A stretch of 64,000 nucleotides of DNA from Bacillota bacterium (lineage in GTDB: Bacteria > Bacillota > Clostridia > Acetivibrionales > DTU013): positions 310,001 to 374,000 of the forward strand of contig JAEYOP010000040.1 of NCBI GenBank assembly GCA_023411575.1, read 5' to 3'. The translations under genes were made by a program, and so were the position numbers. The notes below the pieces were generated by a model. That model worked only from the letters and a program-made list of their open reading frames with translations, did not search any database and was not told the DNA's origin. Within the stretch, counting starts at the first letter, position 1. Each line of letters opens with the position of its first letter. This document shows positions 14,968-23,842 of this stretch, piece by piece.

Positions 14968-17760
14968 ATGAACGCACAAAATATTGGTATCCCATTAAAA
15001 GGCTTTGCGGAATTCTGCAGAAAAGTGGCGGCGGAAGGAGCCGTTCTCCTGAAAAATGAGGGGCAGTGTCTTCCCCTGCAGGAGGGCGAAACCGTGTCCG
15101 TTTTCGGAAGAACACAGATCAACTATTACAGAAGCGGCACCGGTTCAGGCGGAAGCGTCAATGTGGAATATACCACCAACCTGCTGGGCGGACTCCGCAA
15201 AAAGAACAACGTAAAAGTAAATGAGGAACTGGCGGCGATCTATGAAGAATGGGTCGGGCAAAATCCCTTCGACAACGGCGGCGGAGGCTGGGCAGCAGAA
15301 CCCTGGCACCAGAAGGAAATGCCTTTGACGGATGAGATCGTGAGGAAAGCCGGGAAGGCGTCCTGCAAGGCGGTTGTCGTGCTGGGACGCACCGCCGGCG
15401 AAGACAAGGACAATCGGAACGAGGCCGGAAGCTATCTGCTGACCGTAGAGGAAGAGAACATGCTTCAACTGGTCTGCAGGTATTTTGAACAGGTAATCGT
15501 TGTTTTAAATGTGGCAAACATTATTGATATGAACTGGATGCTGGATGAAAAATATGCAGGCCGCATCCGGAGCGTCCTCTACGTATGGCAGGGCGGCATG
15601 GAAGGCGGCAACGCCGCAGCCGATGTCCTGGCCGGGGATGTCACGCCCGGCGGCAAATTGCCGGATACAATAGCCTATTCCATTGCGGATTATCCTTCCT
15701 CCTCCAATTACGGGGATGTGCTTCGGAATTATTACCAGGAGGATATTTACGTCGGTTACCGCTATTTTGAAACCTTTTGTCCCGAAAAGGTCCTGTTTGA
15801 ATTCGGATTCGGATTGAGCTACACGGAATTTTCCATCGAGGCGAAGGAAGCCGCCGTTGTTGAAAAAGACGGGCAGGCCTGCTTCCTGCTGGAATGTAAG
15901 GTAACAAACACCGGAAAGGTTTATTCCGGCCGGGAAGTCGTCCAGGTCTACTTTGAAGCGCCGCAGGGGAAACTCGGCAAACCGGCAAAGGTACTGGCCG
16001 CCTTCCAGAAAACAGCGCTGCTTCGGCCGGGGGAAAAGCAGAGCCTTACCCTTTCCTTTCCGATCAATCGGATGGCTTCCTATGACGACAGTGGCATTAC
16101 GGGTCATCCTTCCTGCTATGTCCTTGAGGCGGGGGAATACGGCCTGTACCTGGGGAACAGCGTGAAAAACAGCAAAAGGGTACGAATTGCAGGCAAAAGC
16201 GGCTATCCGGTTGAAGCCCTCCGGGTGGTGGAGCAACTGGAGGAAGCCATGGCGCCCACGGAAAGCTTTACGAGGATAAAGCCGGGACACAGGAAGGCGG
16301 ACGGGACGTATGAGATCGGCTACGAAGAGGTGCCTGTTCGTAAAATCTCCCTGGCGGAACGGATTCAGCGCAATTTGCCTGCGGAAATCCCACAAACCGG
16401 CAATCTGGGATACAAATTAAGCGATGTTTACGAGAAGAAAATAAGCATGGAAACGTTTATCGCCCAATTGACCGACGAGGAGATGGCAATCCTCACAAGA
16501 GGCGAAGGCATGTGCAGTCCCCGGGTCACGCCCGGTACGGCTTCCGCTTTCGGCGGCGTAAGCGACAGCCTGCTCGGCTACGGAATACCGGTGGCCTGCA
16601 CGGCGGACGGCCCGTCCGGAGTGCGTCTGGACAGCGGGTTCAAATCGACCCAGCTTCCCATCGGCACCCTGATTTCCGCGACCTGGGACCCGGATAGGAC
16701 GGAAGAGCTTTTTGAAATGGAAGGAAAAGAACTGCTCAGCAACAACATCGATCTCCTGCTGGGACCAGGAATGAACATTCACCGCAACCCGCTGAACGGG
16801 CGCAACTTCGAATACTATTCGGAGGATCCCCTGCTTTCCGGCAGCTTCGCCGCAGCGACCACCCGCGGCATCATGAAGGGCGGTTCCAACGCGACTCTGA
16901 AGCATTTTGCCTGCAACAACCAGGAAGTGGCCCGTTTCAAGGCAGACGTGGCCGTCTCGGAAAGAGCCCTCCGGGAGATTTACCTGAAGAGCTTCGAAAT
17001 GGCCGTAAAGCAGGGCGGGGCCAACGCGGTGATGACTTCATACAATCCGGTCAACGGCCATTGGACCGCCTCCGGCTATGATTTGAATACCACGATCCTC
17101 CGCCGGCAGTGGGGCTTTAAGGGGATCGTCATGACGGATTGGTGGGCGAAAATGAACGATGTCGTTTCGGGAGGAGCCGATGATGCGCGGTATACAAACT
17201 TTATGCTCCGCTCCCAGAACGATGTGTATATGGTGGTTCCGAATTACGGCGCAGAAATCAATTCCGATGACGACAATACCATTGAATCCCTGAGAAACGG
17301 CTCCCTGACCCGTGGAGAGCTGCAGCGCTGCGCCATGAATCTCTGCAATTTCCTGATGCACGCCCCCGCGTTTTTCAGGAAACCGGAGACAGAGGAAAAA
17401 GTGCCGCATTTCAAAGCCAATCCCTCCCTTTCGCCGGACCAGGCCCATGGCCTGTCGCAGGATAACAGGCTGAAGCCTGCCGGGAATGTGTCAGCCGTTT
17501 TGGACGTCGGCGGCGAAGGACGATACTCCGTGGTCGCAAAAATCATGTCTCCTCTGCCGAATCTGTTCCAGACCGCCTGTAACATCCTGTTGAACGGTCA
17601 GTTGATGGCTACGATGCAAACCAATGGCACCGCCGGGAAATGGATCCGGCAAATGCTTGTAAAGATCGAGCTGGAGCAGGGCCTGTATGAAGTAAGGTTG
17701 GAGCATGTCAAACCGGGAATAGAGATCGACTGGATCGAATTCAGGCCCGTTTCGAAGTAA
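14968..17760 (+). CDS. Glycoside hydrolase family 3 enzyme with permuted domain order
   Basis: A 930-residue enzyme, probably a beta-glucosidase. The usual GH3 order is barrel, alpha/beta domain, Fn3-like domain. Here the alpha/beta domain comes first (residues about 1-250, 'AAEGAVLLKNEGQCLPL', 'LPDTIAYSIADYPSS'), then an Fn3-like domain (about 280-410, 'VQVYFEAPQGKLGKPAKVLA'), then the barrel (about 490-800). The nucleophile Asp sits in 'IVMTDWWAKM' (about residue 724). The C-terminal 110 residues ('GGEGRYSVVAKIMSPLPN' on) look like a beta-sandwich, possibly a carbohydrate-binding module. The ATG at 14968 has an AGGAG site 7 bases upstream. No signal peptide, so it acts on imported oligosaccharides in the cytoplasm. 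Such permuted GH3 enzymes are known in rumen and gut Clostridia. Confidence 0.88.
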   Translation: MNAQNIGIPLKGFAEFCRKVAAEGAVLLKNEGQCLPLQEGETVSVFGRTQINYYRSGTGSGGSVNVEYTTNLLGGLRKKNNVKVNEELAAIYEEWVGQNPFDNGGGGWAAEPWHQKEMPLTDEIVRKAGKASCKAVVVLGRTAGEDKDNRNEAGSYLLTVEEENMLQLVCRYFEQVIVVLNVANIIDMNWMLDEKYAGRIRSVLYVWQGGMEGGNAAADVLAGDVTPGGKLPDTIAYSIADYPSSSNYGDVLRNYYQEDIYVGYRYFETFCPEKVLFEFGFGLSYTEFSIEAKEAAVVEKDGQACFLLECKVTNTGKVYSGREVVQVYFEAPQGKLGKPAKVLAAFQKTALLRPGEKQSLTLSFPINRMASYDDSGITGHPSCYVLEAGEYGLYLGNSVKNSKRVRIAGKSGYPVEALRVVEQLEEAMAPTESFTRIKPGHRKADGTYEIGYEEVPVRKISLAERIQRNLPAEIPQTGNLGYKLSDVYEKKISMETFIAQLTDEEMAILTRGEGMCSPRVTPGTASAFGGVSDSLLGYGIPVACTADGPSGVRLDSGFKSTQLPIGTLISATWDPDRTEELFEMEGKELLSNNIDLLLGPGMNIHRNPLNGRNFEYYSEDPLLSGSFAAATTRGIMKGGSNATLKHFACNNQEVARFKADVAVSERALREIYLKSFEMAVKQGGANAVMTSYNPVNGHWTASGYDLNTTILRRQWGFKGIVMTDWWAKMNDVVSGGADDARYTNFMLRSQNDVYMVVPNYGAEINSDDDNTIESLRNGSLTRGELQRCAMNLCNFLMHAPAFFRKPETEEKVPHFKANPSLSPDQAHGLSQDNRLKPAGNVSAVLDVGGEGRYSVVAKIMSPLPNLFQTACNILLNGQLMATMQTNGTAGKWIRQMLVKIELEQGLYEVRLEHVKPGIEIDWIEFRPVSK

Positions 17761-17792
17761 TCTGACGAAAATCAGCCTGTTTGCCGCTTTGT

Positions 17793-17827
17793 CAACGGCC
17801 TGCCTTCCTTACCAGGGCAGGCCGTTG
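17793..17827. terminator. 12-bp hairpin between convergent GH3 and GH55-like genes
   Basis: Perfect inverted repeat CAACGGCCTGCC (17793-17804) / GGCAGGCCGTTG (17816-17827). It overlaps the final codons of the minus-strand gene. Neither side has a T-run, so it is a strong stem but not a classical terminator; it may block read-through between the convergent genes. Confidence 0.5.
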
Positions 17828-20800
17828 ATGCGGTAAAAGGAGGAACGGGCGGTGACAAAAAGAGACCTGCCGTCTTTTCCGCCCAGGATAACGCAGCACG
17901 GCCGATCCTCCAGGCGGATTTCGCCTATGGGATCTCCGTCCGGATTATATACATATATTTCTCCATCCGGTATATAGACATTTCCCTGCGAGTCGGCTGC
18001 CACGCTATGCTCGCCCTTTTCTTTAAACACCGTGGGCATCGACAGGCGCCCCCTTTCATCCACGCGGAACGATACGGTCCTTTTGTAATACTCGTCTACC
18101 GCAAAGAACGGTTTTCCGGGGAACGCCTCCAGCAGCGAGCCGGCCCGGATCAGGTCATAGTTTACCGGAATGATCGTGACGCCGTCCGGCGCGACATAGC
18201 ATTGGTCAAGCTTTCGCACCGTCATGGCGAGATAGTCGTTGTTATCCCGCCACCGATTGGCTGGATACAGCGCCTTGTGCACTTTAGGGACAGCGTCCAT
18301 GGGCACGGGTTCCAGAACCTGCATACTCACTTCCGGCAGCGACGGATTGATCGCATACAATTTGACTGTGGAGCCCGTATTATACCAGACTCCATAGGAT
18401 ATCCCCTCCGCGTCGGCCGGCTTCGGATACACCTCGGGCCGCCCGTTGATCGTCGCCCCCTTTGGAGGAAAGTATTCGGCGACCACGATCAGATTGTCGG
18501 CGGTATCGCAGGCAAGGGACAACGGCTTATAATGGATGTTTGTGATGAAATCCAGGGAGTCGGTTTCCACCGACCATCTATAAATGCTTTTCCGCCTGGA
18601 ATCGCAAAAGTAGATATTCCCCCGGCTGTCCCTGCAAACCGCGTCAATGAACTCAAACCCGCTTCTTAGCTTTTGCGGATTCGACTGGAACTTCGACAGA
18701 TTCGGCTGAGGCTTTGACGGGTCCGGTTGAGGCTCGGGCACACCCTGCAAAAGCTCCGGTGTACTTAGTGGGGATATGGCAGTTCCGTCGGCCTCCCCCG
18801 TTTTCCCCGCTTCTCCATTGTCTTTCCGGCCCAGTGCACTGCCGGATACGCGGAACGCGGCTATTTGCCACGGGCTCACCAGCAGGCCGGTGTTGATGTC
18901 ATGTAGCGTATTGTCCATAGTGTACTTGGTTTGGGTGTAATTATAAACGTTAAAAAACGCAAGCTCCTCTGAATCCCATGTGCGAATGGCGTCCGGATAC
19001 GGATTGTCCACCCAGATGACCCGGAAAAAATACAGGTTCGCAAAAAGCATATCCCTGCACCGGATAATTTCAAGGGGCTGGCAGTTCCGGCTTTCCGCCG
19101 CTTCCTCCTCCATCTGGAAGGCATACATTTCCCAGTTGGATGCGTTTCTAAATATCGCCTCGCTGCGGACATGATGCTCGATGGACATGGCGTAAATGCG
19201 GCCGGGCCCAGAGGTATCGGATACATAAAGCCCCGCCGACGCGTACGGGCTCGCGGACCAGATATCCTTGAACACACCGCCGCCCCCGTCCGTTACCCAG
19301 AGGCTCCAGTACTGCGAATCCCATTTGCGGTCCGGGTCCGCATCGGCGGTCCGTGTTTCATTGTATACGGGGACCCGTCCCTTTTCCGGGCTCATGCCGC
19401 CATGTCCCCCGACAAATTTCACATCGTTCATGTAAGAACCGGCGCCCGCCATCCATTTGCAGGCGACCACCCGTGGATTTCTCCCTCCGGCGTCCAGCCC
19501 TATGCCCGCGACGATATTCCTGCCGCCTTTGGGCGCTTCCAGCAGCGCTTTCGGCCCTCCGAACCCGCCGAAGGCTTCCTCGTTATCCCGCAGGAGGAGC
19601 CGGGTGCCAATAGGATGCAGCCCGATGAGCACGGTATCGGCCTTCAGCCGGATGGTCCTGGACACGCGGTACAGGCCCTGGGGCATATACACCGCCGGAT
19701 ATTTGTCGATGGCTTCCTGTATGGCCCGGGTATCATCCGTTTCGCCATCTCCTTTCGCGCCTGCGCTTTTTACGCTCACCCAGCTCTTCACCGGCGGCAG
19801 CGCCGGCAGATCGGTCCTTGCTCCTGTGGGAAAAGAGTCCATCGGCTCCATGTCCAGTACGGTTTTCGTCTCCGCCCGGGAACCCGGGTCGTCCATCTGG
19901 TATCCGTGGAGCAATGTATTCACCCTATAGATGTCTCCGATGCCATTAACGGACCGGCCGCTCTGGACAAAGCAGGCAAGCTTCGGGACGTTCCGGCATT
20001 GAATGTTTCGAAGGGTGAACTGGTTGCCGGCATTGTTTTCATAACGAATGCGGATGGCGGGACCACCGATATTTTCAAACCGGCAGTCTTCCATATAAAA
20101 TTTCTCTACAAAACCGCGCTCGGTATCCACCACCAGGGGTACCTCCCTGGCTTCCATGCGGATCACCGTCAATCCCGCCTCCCGTGAAAGGACGGCGGCT
20201 TTTTTCTGTCCTTCGAAATAGGTGTCGATCATCAAAAAAGGCCAGCCGGCTGAAGTTTTGGTGGTGTATATGCCGTACTTGCCGCCGTAGAAGCAAACAT
20301 CCTCGATTTCATTTCCTACGTCAAAGATTCCCGCTTTGCCTTCGCCAATGTCTATATCCGCATGGGAAATAAAGCAGTGCTGCGCAAAATGGGTCCTGAG
20401 GGCAACCGCACACGGGTTTCCTTCGGAAATTTTCAGGTTGATATTGGAAAGAGCACTGTAAAAGGTCCCGGCGTTGGCGTCCTTCACCGGCTCGTCCGGC
20501 CCCGGAACACTATCCGTGAACCAGAGCATATAATTGGCCTGCCCCTTGTCCAGGGGATCCGCCTCCTGGTATCCCGGCGTATTTTTTCCAAGGACAAGCA
20601 ACGGCCGGTTCTTCCCATACCCGATCAACCGGACGGCCCTCGGGATATAAATTGTCCGACTGATCCGGTAGGTTCCTTCCGGTATAAAGACAATCCCGTA
20701 GTTGGAGGAATCCTTGACCGTATTGATGGCCAGCTGAAGCGCGGCCGTATCGTCGGATATGCCGTCCCCCTTCACCGGGAAGCTGCCGGAAGTCAGGCAT

Positions 20801-20835
20801 ACCGCGTTGGGATCGTCGGGGCGGCTCCGGTACAT
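17809..20835 (-). CDS. GH55-like double beta-helix protein with C-terminal beta-propeller
   Basis: About 1,008 residues. Two pectate-lyase-3 type modules start with near-identical signatures, 'FPVKGDGISDDTAALQLAIN' (about residue 20) and 'AGAKGDGETDDTRAIQEAID' (about residue 360). Twin right-handed beta-helices in one chain are typical of GH55 exo-beta-1,3-glucanases. A Pro/Gln/Lys/Ser linker (about 690-730) leads to a C-terminal SMP-30-like propeller ('AVCRDSRGNIYFCDSRRKSI', 'SVAADSQGNVYIPDGEIYVY'). There is no signal peptide, which is odd for a glucan hydrolase and suggests cytoplasmic action or a non-catalytic role. The start at 20835 has a GAGGGG site 5 bases upstream; an ATG at 20874 is possible. 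The neighbourhood suggests a beta-glucan substrate, but catalytic residues could not be verified by eye. Confidence 0.72.
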   Translation of the reverse strand: MYRSRPDDPNAVCLTSGSFPVKGDGISDDTAALQLAINTVKDSSNYGIVFIPEGTYRISRTIYIPRAVRLIGYGKNRPLLVLGKNTPGYQEADPLDKGQANYMLWFTDSVPGPDEPVKDANAGTFYSALSNINLKISEGNPCAVALRTHFAQHCFISHADIDIGEGKAGIFDVGNEIEDVCFYGGKYGIYTTKTSAGWPFLMIDTYFEGQKKAAVLSREAGLTVIRMEAREVPLVVDTERGFVEKFYMEDCRFENIGGPAIRIRYENNAGNQFTLRNIQCRNVPKLACFVQSGRSVNGIGDIYRVNTLLHGYQMDDPGSRAETKTVLDMEPMDSFPTGARTDLPALPPVKSWVSVKSAGAKGDGETDDTRAIQEAIDKYPAVYMPQGLYRVSRTIRLKADTVLIGLHPIGTRLLLRDNEEAFGGFGGPKALLEAPKGGRNIVAGIGLDAGGRNPRVVACKWMAGAGSYMNDVKFVGGHGGMSPEKGRVPVYNETRTADADPDRKWDSQYWSLWVTDGGGGVFKDIWSASPYASAGLYVSDTSGPGRIYAMSIEHHVRSEAIFRNASNWEMYAFQMEEEAAESRNCQPLEIIRCRDMLFANLYFFRVIWVDNPYPDAIRTWDSEELAFFNVYNYTQTKYTMDNTLHDINTGLLVSPWQIAAFRVSGSALGRKDNGEAGKTGEADGTAISPLSTPELLQGVPEPQPDPSKPQPNLSKFQSNPQKLRSGFEFIDAVCRDSRGNIYFCDSRRKSIYRWSVETDSLDFITNIHYKPLSLACDTADNLIVVAEYFPPKGATINGRPEVYPKPADAEGISYGVWYNTGSTVKLYAINPSLPEVSMQVLEPVPMDAVPKVHKALYPANRWRDNNDYLAMTVRKLDQCYVAPDGVTIIPVNYDLIRAGSLLEAFPGKPFFAVDEYYKRTVSFRVDERGRLSMPTVFKEKGEHSVAADSQGNVYIPDGEIYVYNPDGDPIGEIRLEDRPCCVILGGKDGRSLFVTARSSFYRINGLPW

Positions 20836-20916
20836 GGATTCCCCTCTTTTATAAGCGCGCATCTTTTGTTTCATGCTCCTTCCCCGTTCCTATTCCCATG
20901 TCATCCTGGCTTCCGT

Positions 20917-21158
20917 CTATATTTCGAAGACAGAAACCGCCCTGTTGAGATTTTCGGCCAGTTCCTTGAGGTCCGCGCCCATCCCGGCGAGCTCCTCCAT
21001 ACCGGTCATTTGCTCCTGCGTACTTGCCGATATTTGCTCCGCCGTTGCAGTGGTTTCCTCCGCAACAGCCGAAATGCCGCGGTAATCAGCAGGGGAATGA
21101 TGGAAATCCCCAGAAATGTCGCAATCAGCCTGCTTTGTATTTTTATACGGCGAAGCAT
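20917..21158 (-). pseudogene. Methyl-accepting chemotaxis protein, internally deleted and frameshifted
   Basis: From 21158 (AAGGAG site upstream) the frame reads MLRRIKIQSRLIATFLGISI and the rest of an N-terminal membrane helix, typical of a chemoreceptor start. At about 21085 it changes frame into the far C-terminal receptor tail: 'ISAVAEETTATAEQISASTQ', then E-Q-M-T-G-M-E-E-L and the ending 'NRAVSVFEI' and stop. Several hundred codons (sensor, second membrane helix, HAMP, signalling hairpin) are missing. It therefore looks like a relic of a receptor gene removed by an internal deletion. Confidence 0.8.
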
Positions 21159-21181
21159 ATTCGGACTCCTTCCAACCAAGA

Positions 21182-21214
21182 CAAAGAGCCAGCCTCCAAC
21201 CCGCTGACTCTTTG
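21182..21214 (-). terminator. Terminator-like hairpin after the ABC importer operon
   Basis: Arms CAAAGAG-x-CAGC and GCTG-x-CTCTTTG with the single non-matching position able to pair (G-U) only in the minus-strand transcript. It lies about 30 bases past the binding-protein stop and is followed by TCTTGG rather than a long T-run. Confidence 0.55.
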
Positions 21215-21242
21215 CCCGTTCATTTAATACCCTTTTTGCTGC

Positions 21243-22799
21243 TTATTTGGAAGCCTTCCATGCGTCATACTGCTTCTGTTCTTCCGTAATAATCTTCTCC
21301 ACGCCTGCCGCTTTCAGCTTGGCATTCATTTCGGGAAGCTTTACGGCCGGGTCCACGGCGCCGCAGGTCAAAGCCAGGAAGTACTCGTTGACAATGTTGG
21401 CAACGGCGGACATTTCGGTCTGAACCGGTTCTATGTTGAAGATGAAGCCGAGATCTTCATTGGGGATGGCGTTTTTGTTGAAATCGGCGTACTTCTGCCA
21501 TTTCTCGGGAGATTCGGTTTCATTGAGGAAAGTGAGCATCTGATTGCCGAACATCCACTGCATGTTGGGACCGTACTGATTGTCCTTCACGGCTCGGATC
21601 ACATTGTCGCTGACCTTGGTATAATGCTTTCCTTCAATACCATAGTTGATCAGGTTGGAAAGATAGGCATCCGTATTCACGAGCTCCAGGAACATCGCCG
21701 CTCTCTGCGGGTCCTTGGAGGTTCTGGAAATGGCCTGCATGGAACCCATCGTATCGGAATTGGTGATCCGGATTTCGGTCACGTCCTGCTGTGCGCATAC
21801 CCAATTGACATCCGAATATCTGGCCTGATATTCCAGGTCATAGTCCGGCTTCAGGTTCATGGAGAACGCAAACCAGTTGCCGGTCTTCATGACCGTAGGA
21901 CCATCCTGTGCGGTAAGAACGTCAGGGCGATAATAGCCTTTGTTGTAAAAGTCGCGTGAAAGGGCGAACGCTTCCGCGAATTCGGGAGATTCAAAGGCGT
22001 TGATTACCTTTCCATCCTTGATGGCCGTTGCATAACCGTTGTTCTTCATGAGGTTTTCAAAATTCCAGGGGATGAAGTTTACGGGACCCTGCTGCTCGAA
22101 ATGCAGCGGAATGACGTGGGGTTCCTTTTCCTTGATCACCTTGAGCATCGGCTCGATGTCTTTAAAGGATTTGATCGTGGACATATCAAAGCCGTATTTG
22201 TCGGCCAGGGTCTTATTGTAAATGAACCCGTAGTCGCGCGCCTTTTCCTTGTTGCAGGGAATGCCGTAATTGTGTCCGTCGATGCGGCTTCCGCTCAGGA
22301 AATCGTCTCCCAGGATTTCATATGTTTTGTGGAGCTCTTTTTTGAAATAGTCATCCAGCACCATAAAGGCGCCGTCCTGGGAATTCCTTACGTAGTCGTT
22401 CATCCAGGAAGCGGTGAAGCAAATGTCAAATCGTTCGCCGGCGGCAATCATGGCCGATATTTTGTCGTTGTAGGTTCCCCAGTCCAAGAGATTCAGTTGA
22501 ACCGTCGCATTGATCTTGTCCTTCAGATATTTGCCGATCTCTTCCTCGACGACATCCGTATCAGGCTGCTGATTGGGCCCGACATAGAACCAGGACAGCT
22601 CGTAAGGCTCCAGGTCGGCCGCATTGATTGCCGGAGCTTCCGTCGGCTCCGTCGCGCCTTCTGTTGCGGACACCGCCTGGGTTTCTCCCGGGGCCGCCGC
22701 ATTGCCGGATTCGGTTTTGTCCCCGCAGCCCGCCAGCACAAAGGAAAGGGTGAAAACGCCAATCAGAACCAGGACCAATACTCTTAGCGATTTCTTCAT
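21243..22799 (-). CDS. Oligosaccharide ABC transporter substrate-binding lipoprotein
   Basis: A 518-residue lipoprotein: signal peptide with lipobox L-A-G-C (Cys about residue 25), a Glu/Ala/Thr-rich spacer, then a type-2 periplasmic-binding fold from about residue 65 ('YELSWFYVGPNQQPDTDVVE', 'GERFDICFTASWMNDYV', 'FNKNAIPNEDLGFIFNIEPV'). Length and features fit the LplA/LipO-like family with a DUF3502-type C-terminus, which delivers complex oligosaccharides to LplB/LplC-type permeases. It is the last gene of the importer operon, 137 bases downstream of the second permease. The gene context (GH94, GH161, GH3) points to beta-gluco-oligosaccharides; this is inference. Confidence 0.88.
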   Translation of the reverse strand: MKKSLRVLVLVLIGVFTLSFVLAGCGDKTESGNAAAPGETQAVSATEGATEPTEAPAINAADLEPYELSWFYVGPNQQPDTDVVEEEIGKYLKDKINATVQLNLLDWGTYNDKISAMIAAGERFDICFTASWMNDYVRNSQDGAFMVLDDYFKKELHKTYEILGDDFLSGSRIDGHNYGIPCNKEKARDYGFIYNKTLADKYGFDMSTIKSFKDIEPMLKVIKEKEPHVIPLHFEQQGPVNFIPWNFENLMKNNGYATAIKDGKVINAFESPEFAEAFALSRDFYNKGYYRPDVLTAQDGPTVMKTGNWFAFSMNLKPDYDLEYQARYSDVNWVCAQQDVTEIRITNSDTMGSMQAISRTSKDPQRAAMFLELVNTDAYLSNLINYGIEGKHYTKVSDNVIRAVKDNQYGPNMQWMFGNQMLTFLNETESPEKWQKYADFNKNAIPNEDLGFIFNIEPVQTEMSAVANIVNEYFLALTCGAVDPAVKLPEMNAKLKAAGVEKIITEEQKQYDAWKASK

Positions 22800-22936
22800 T
22801 GATTTGTCACTCCTTATATTTATTTATTTTATCCGCATTCCTCCGTTGCGCCTTCCGTTCTAAAATAATATTATCTCATCCTTGAAGTCAAACGGGTAGA
22901 TGCAGATTAAAACCGATGATGAAATTTTCCGGATTT

Positions 22937-23827
22937 TTATCCTTTTACCGCACCGATGGTCAAGCCTTTTATGAAGTATTTCTGGAAGAAGGGGTAAGCC
23001 AGGATGATCGGGCCCATGGAGAGAAACGCCAGGGCCATGCGAGCCGTCTCTCCCGGGAGCTTCTGGTATACGTCGCTGACGGCTCCCACGGGGGTATTCT
23101 GGATAATTTCCAGGGTCATCAGGATCTTGTACATCATAAATTGCAGGTTATCCAGCTTGTTATTATTGATCAGCATCAGGGGAAGGAAATAGTCGTTCCA
23201 GTACTGCAGGGCGGTAAACAGCCCGATGGTGGCGAGCCCCGGAAGGGACAGCGGCAGTACGATCCGGAAAAACGTATTGAACACCCCCGACCCGTCGATT
23301 CGGGACGATTCTACCACTTCGTCCGGAATGGTGGTTTTGAAGAAGGTCCGCATGATAATGACATAGAATCCGTTCATCAGGTACGGAAGAATCAGCGCCC
23401 ATATCGTATCATTGATGTGCAGGAACCGGACGCACACGAAATACCAGGGAACCAGCCCGCCGTTCAGGAGCATGGTGAAGAAAACAAACATGGTAAATAT
23501 TTTGCGGTACTTAAACTCTTTCCGGGATAACGGATAAGCGAACAACGCGGTCAAAAGCGTACATAGTATAGTACTTGTAGCGGTTACGAAAATGGTCACT
23601 CCATATGCCTGGAGGAGCATTTTGGCCGACTTCAGGATGAACTCATACGCATAAAACGTAAAGGTTCTGGGAATAACGCTGAATCCATATTTCACAATAT
23701 CCTTTTCACTGCTGACGGAAATCCCGATGAGCAGCAGGACCGGATAGATGCAGACAAAAACCGCCGCCAGGAAGAATAGATTCAAAATGATCTCGGACAT
23801 GCTCAAACGCTTTTTCTTGGTACTCAT
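22937..23827 (-). CDS. Carbohydrate ABC transporter permease (LplC/MalG type)
   Basis: A 296-residue integral membrane protein with six predicted helices. The EAA-type cytoplasmic loop that docks the ATPase is 'VVESSRIDGSGVFNTFFRIV', followed by L-P-L-S-x-P. The C-terminus 'KYFIKGLTIGAVKG' is typical of MalG-like permeases. It lies 15 bases downstream of the partner permease. No ATPase gene is present in the window, so a shared MsmX-like ATPase elsewhere is expected. Confidence 0.92.
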   Translation of the reverse strand: MSTKKKRLSMSEIILNLFFLAAVFVCIYPVLLLIGISVSSEKDIVKYGFSVIPRTFTFYAYEFILKSAKMLLQAYGVTIFVTATSTILCTLLTALFAYPLSRKEFKYRKIFTMFVFFTMLLNGGLVPWYFVCVRFLHINDTIWALILPYLMNGFYVIIMRTFFKTTIPDEVVESSRIDGSGVFNTFFRIVLPLSLPGLATIGLFTALQYWNDYFLPLMLINNNKLDNLQFMMYKILMTLEIIQNTPVGAVSDVYQKLPGETARMALAFLSMGPIILAYPFFQKYFIKGLTIGAVKG

Positions 23828-23842
23828 AACGGTCTCCTTTTT

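Noticed and set aside
19171..20187. 338-codon plus-strand frame opposite the GH55-like gene
   Set aside because: Antisense shadow; the minus strand encodes clear twin beta-helix signatures over the same bases.
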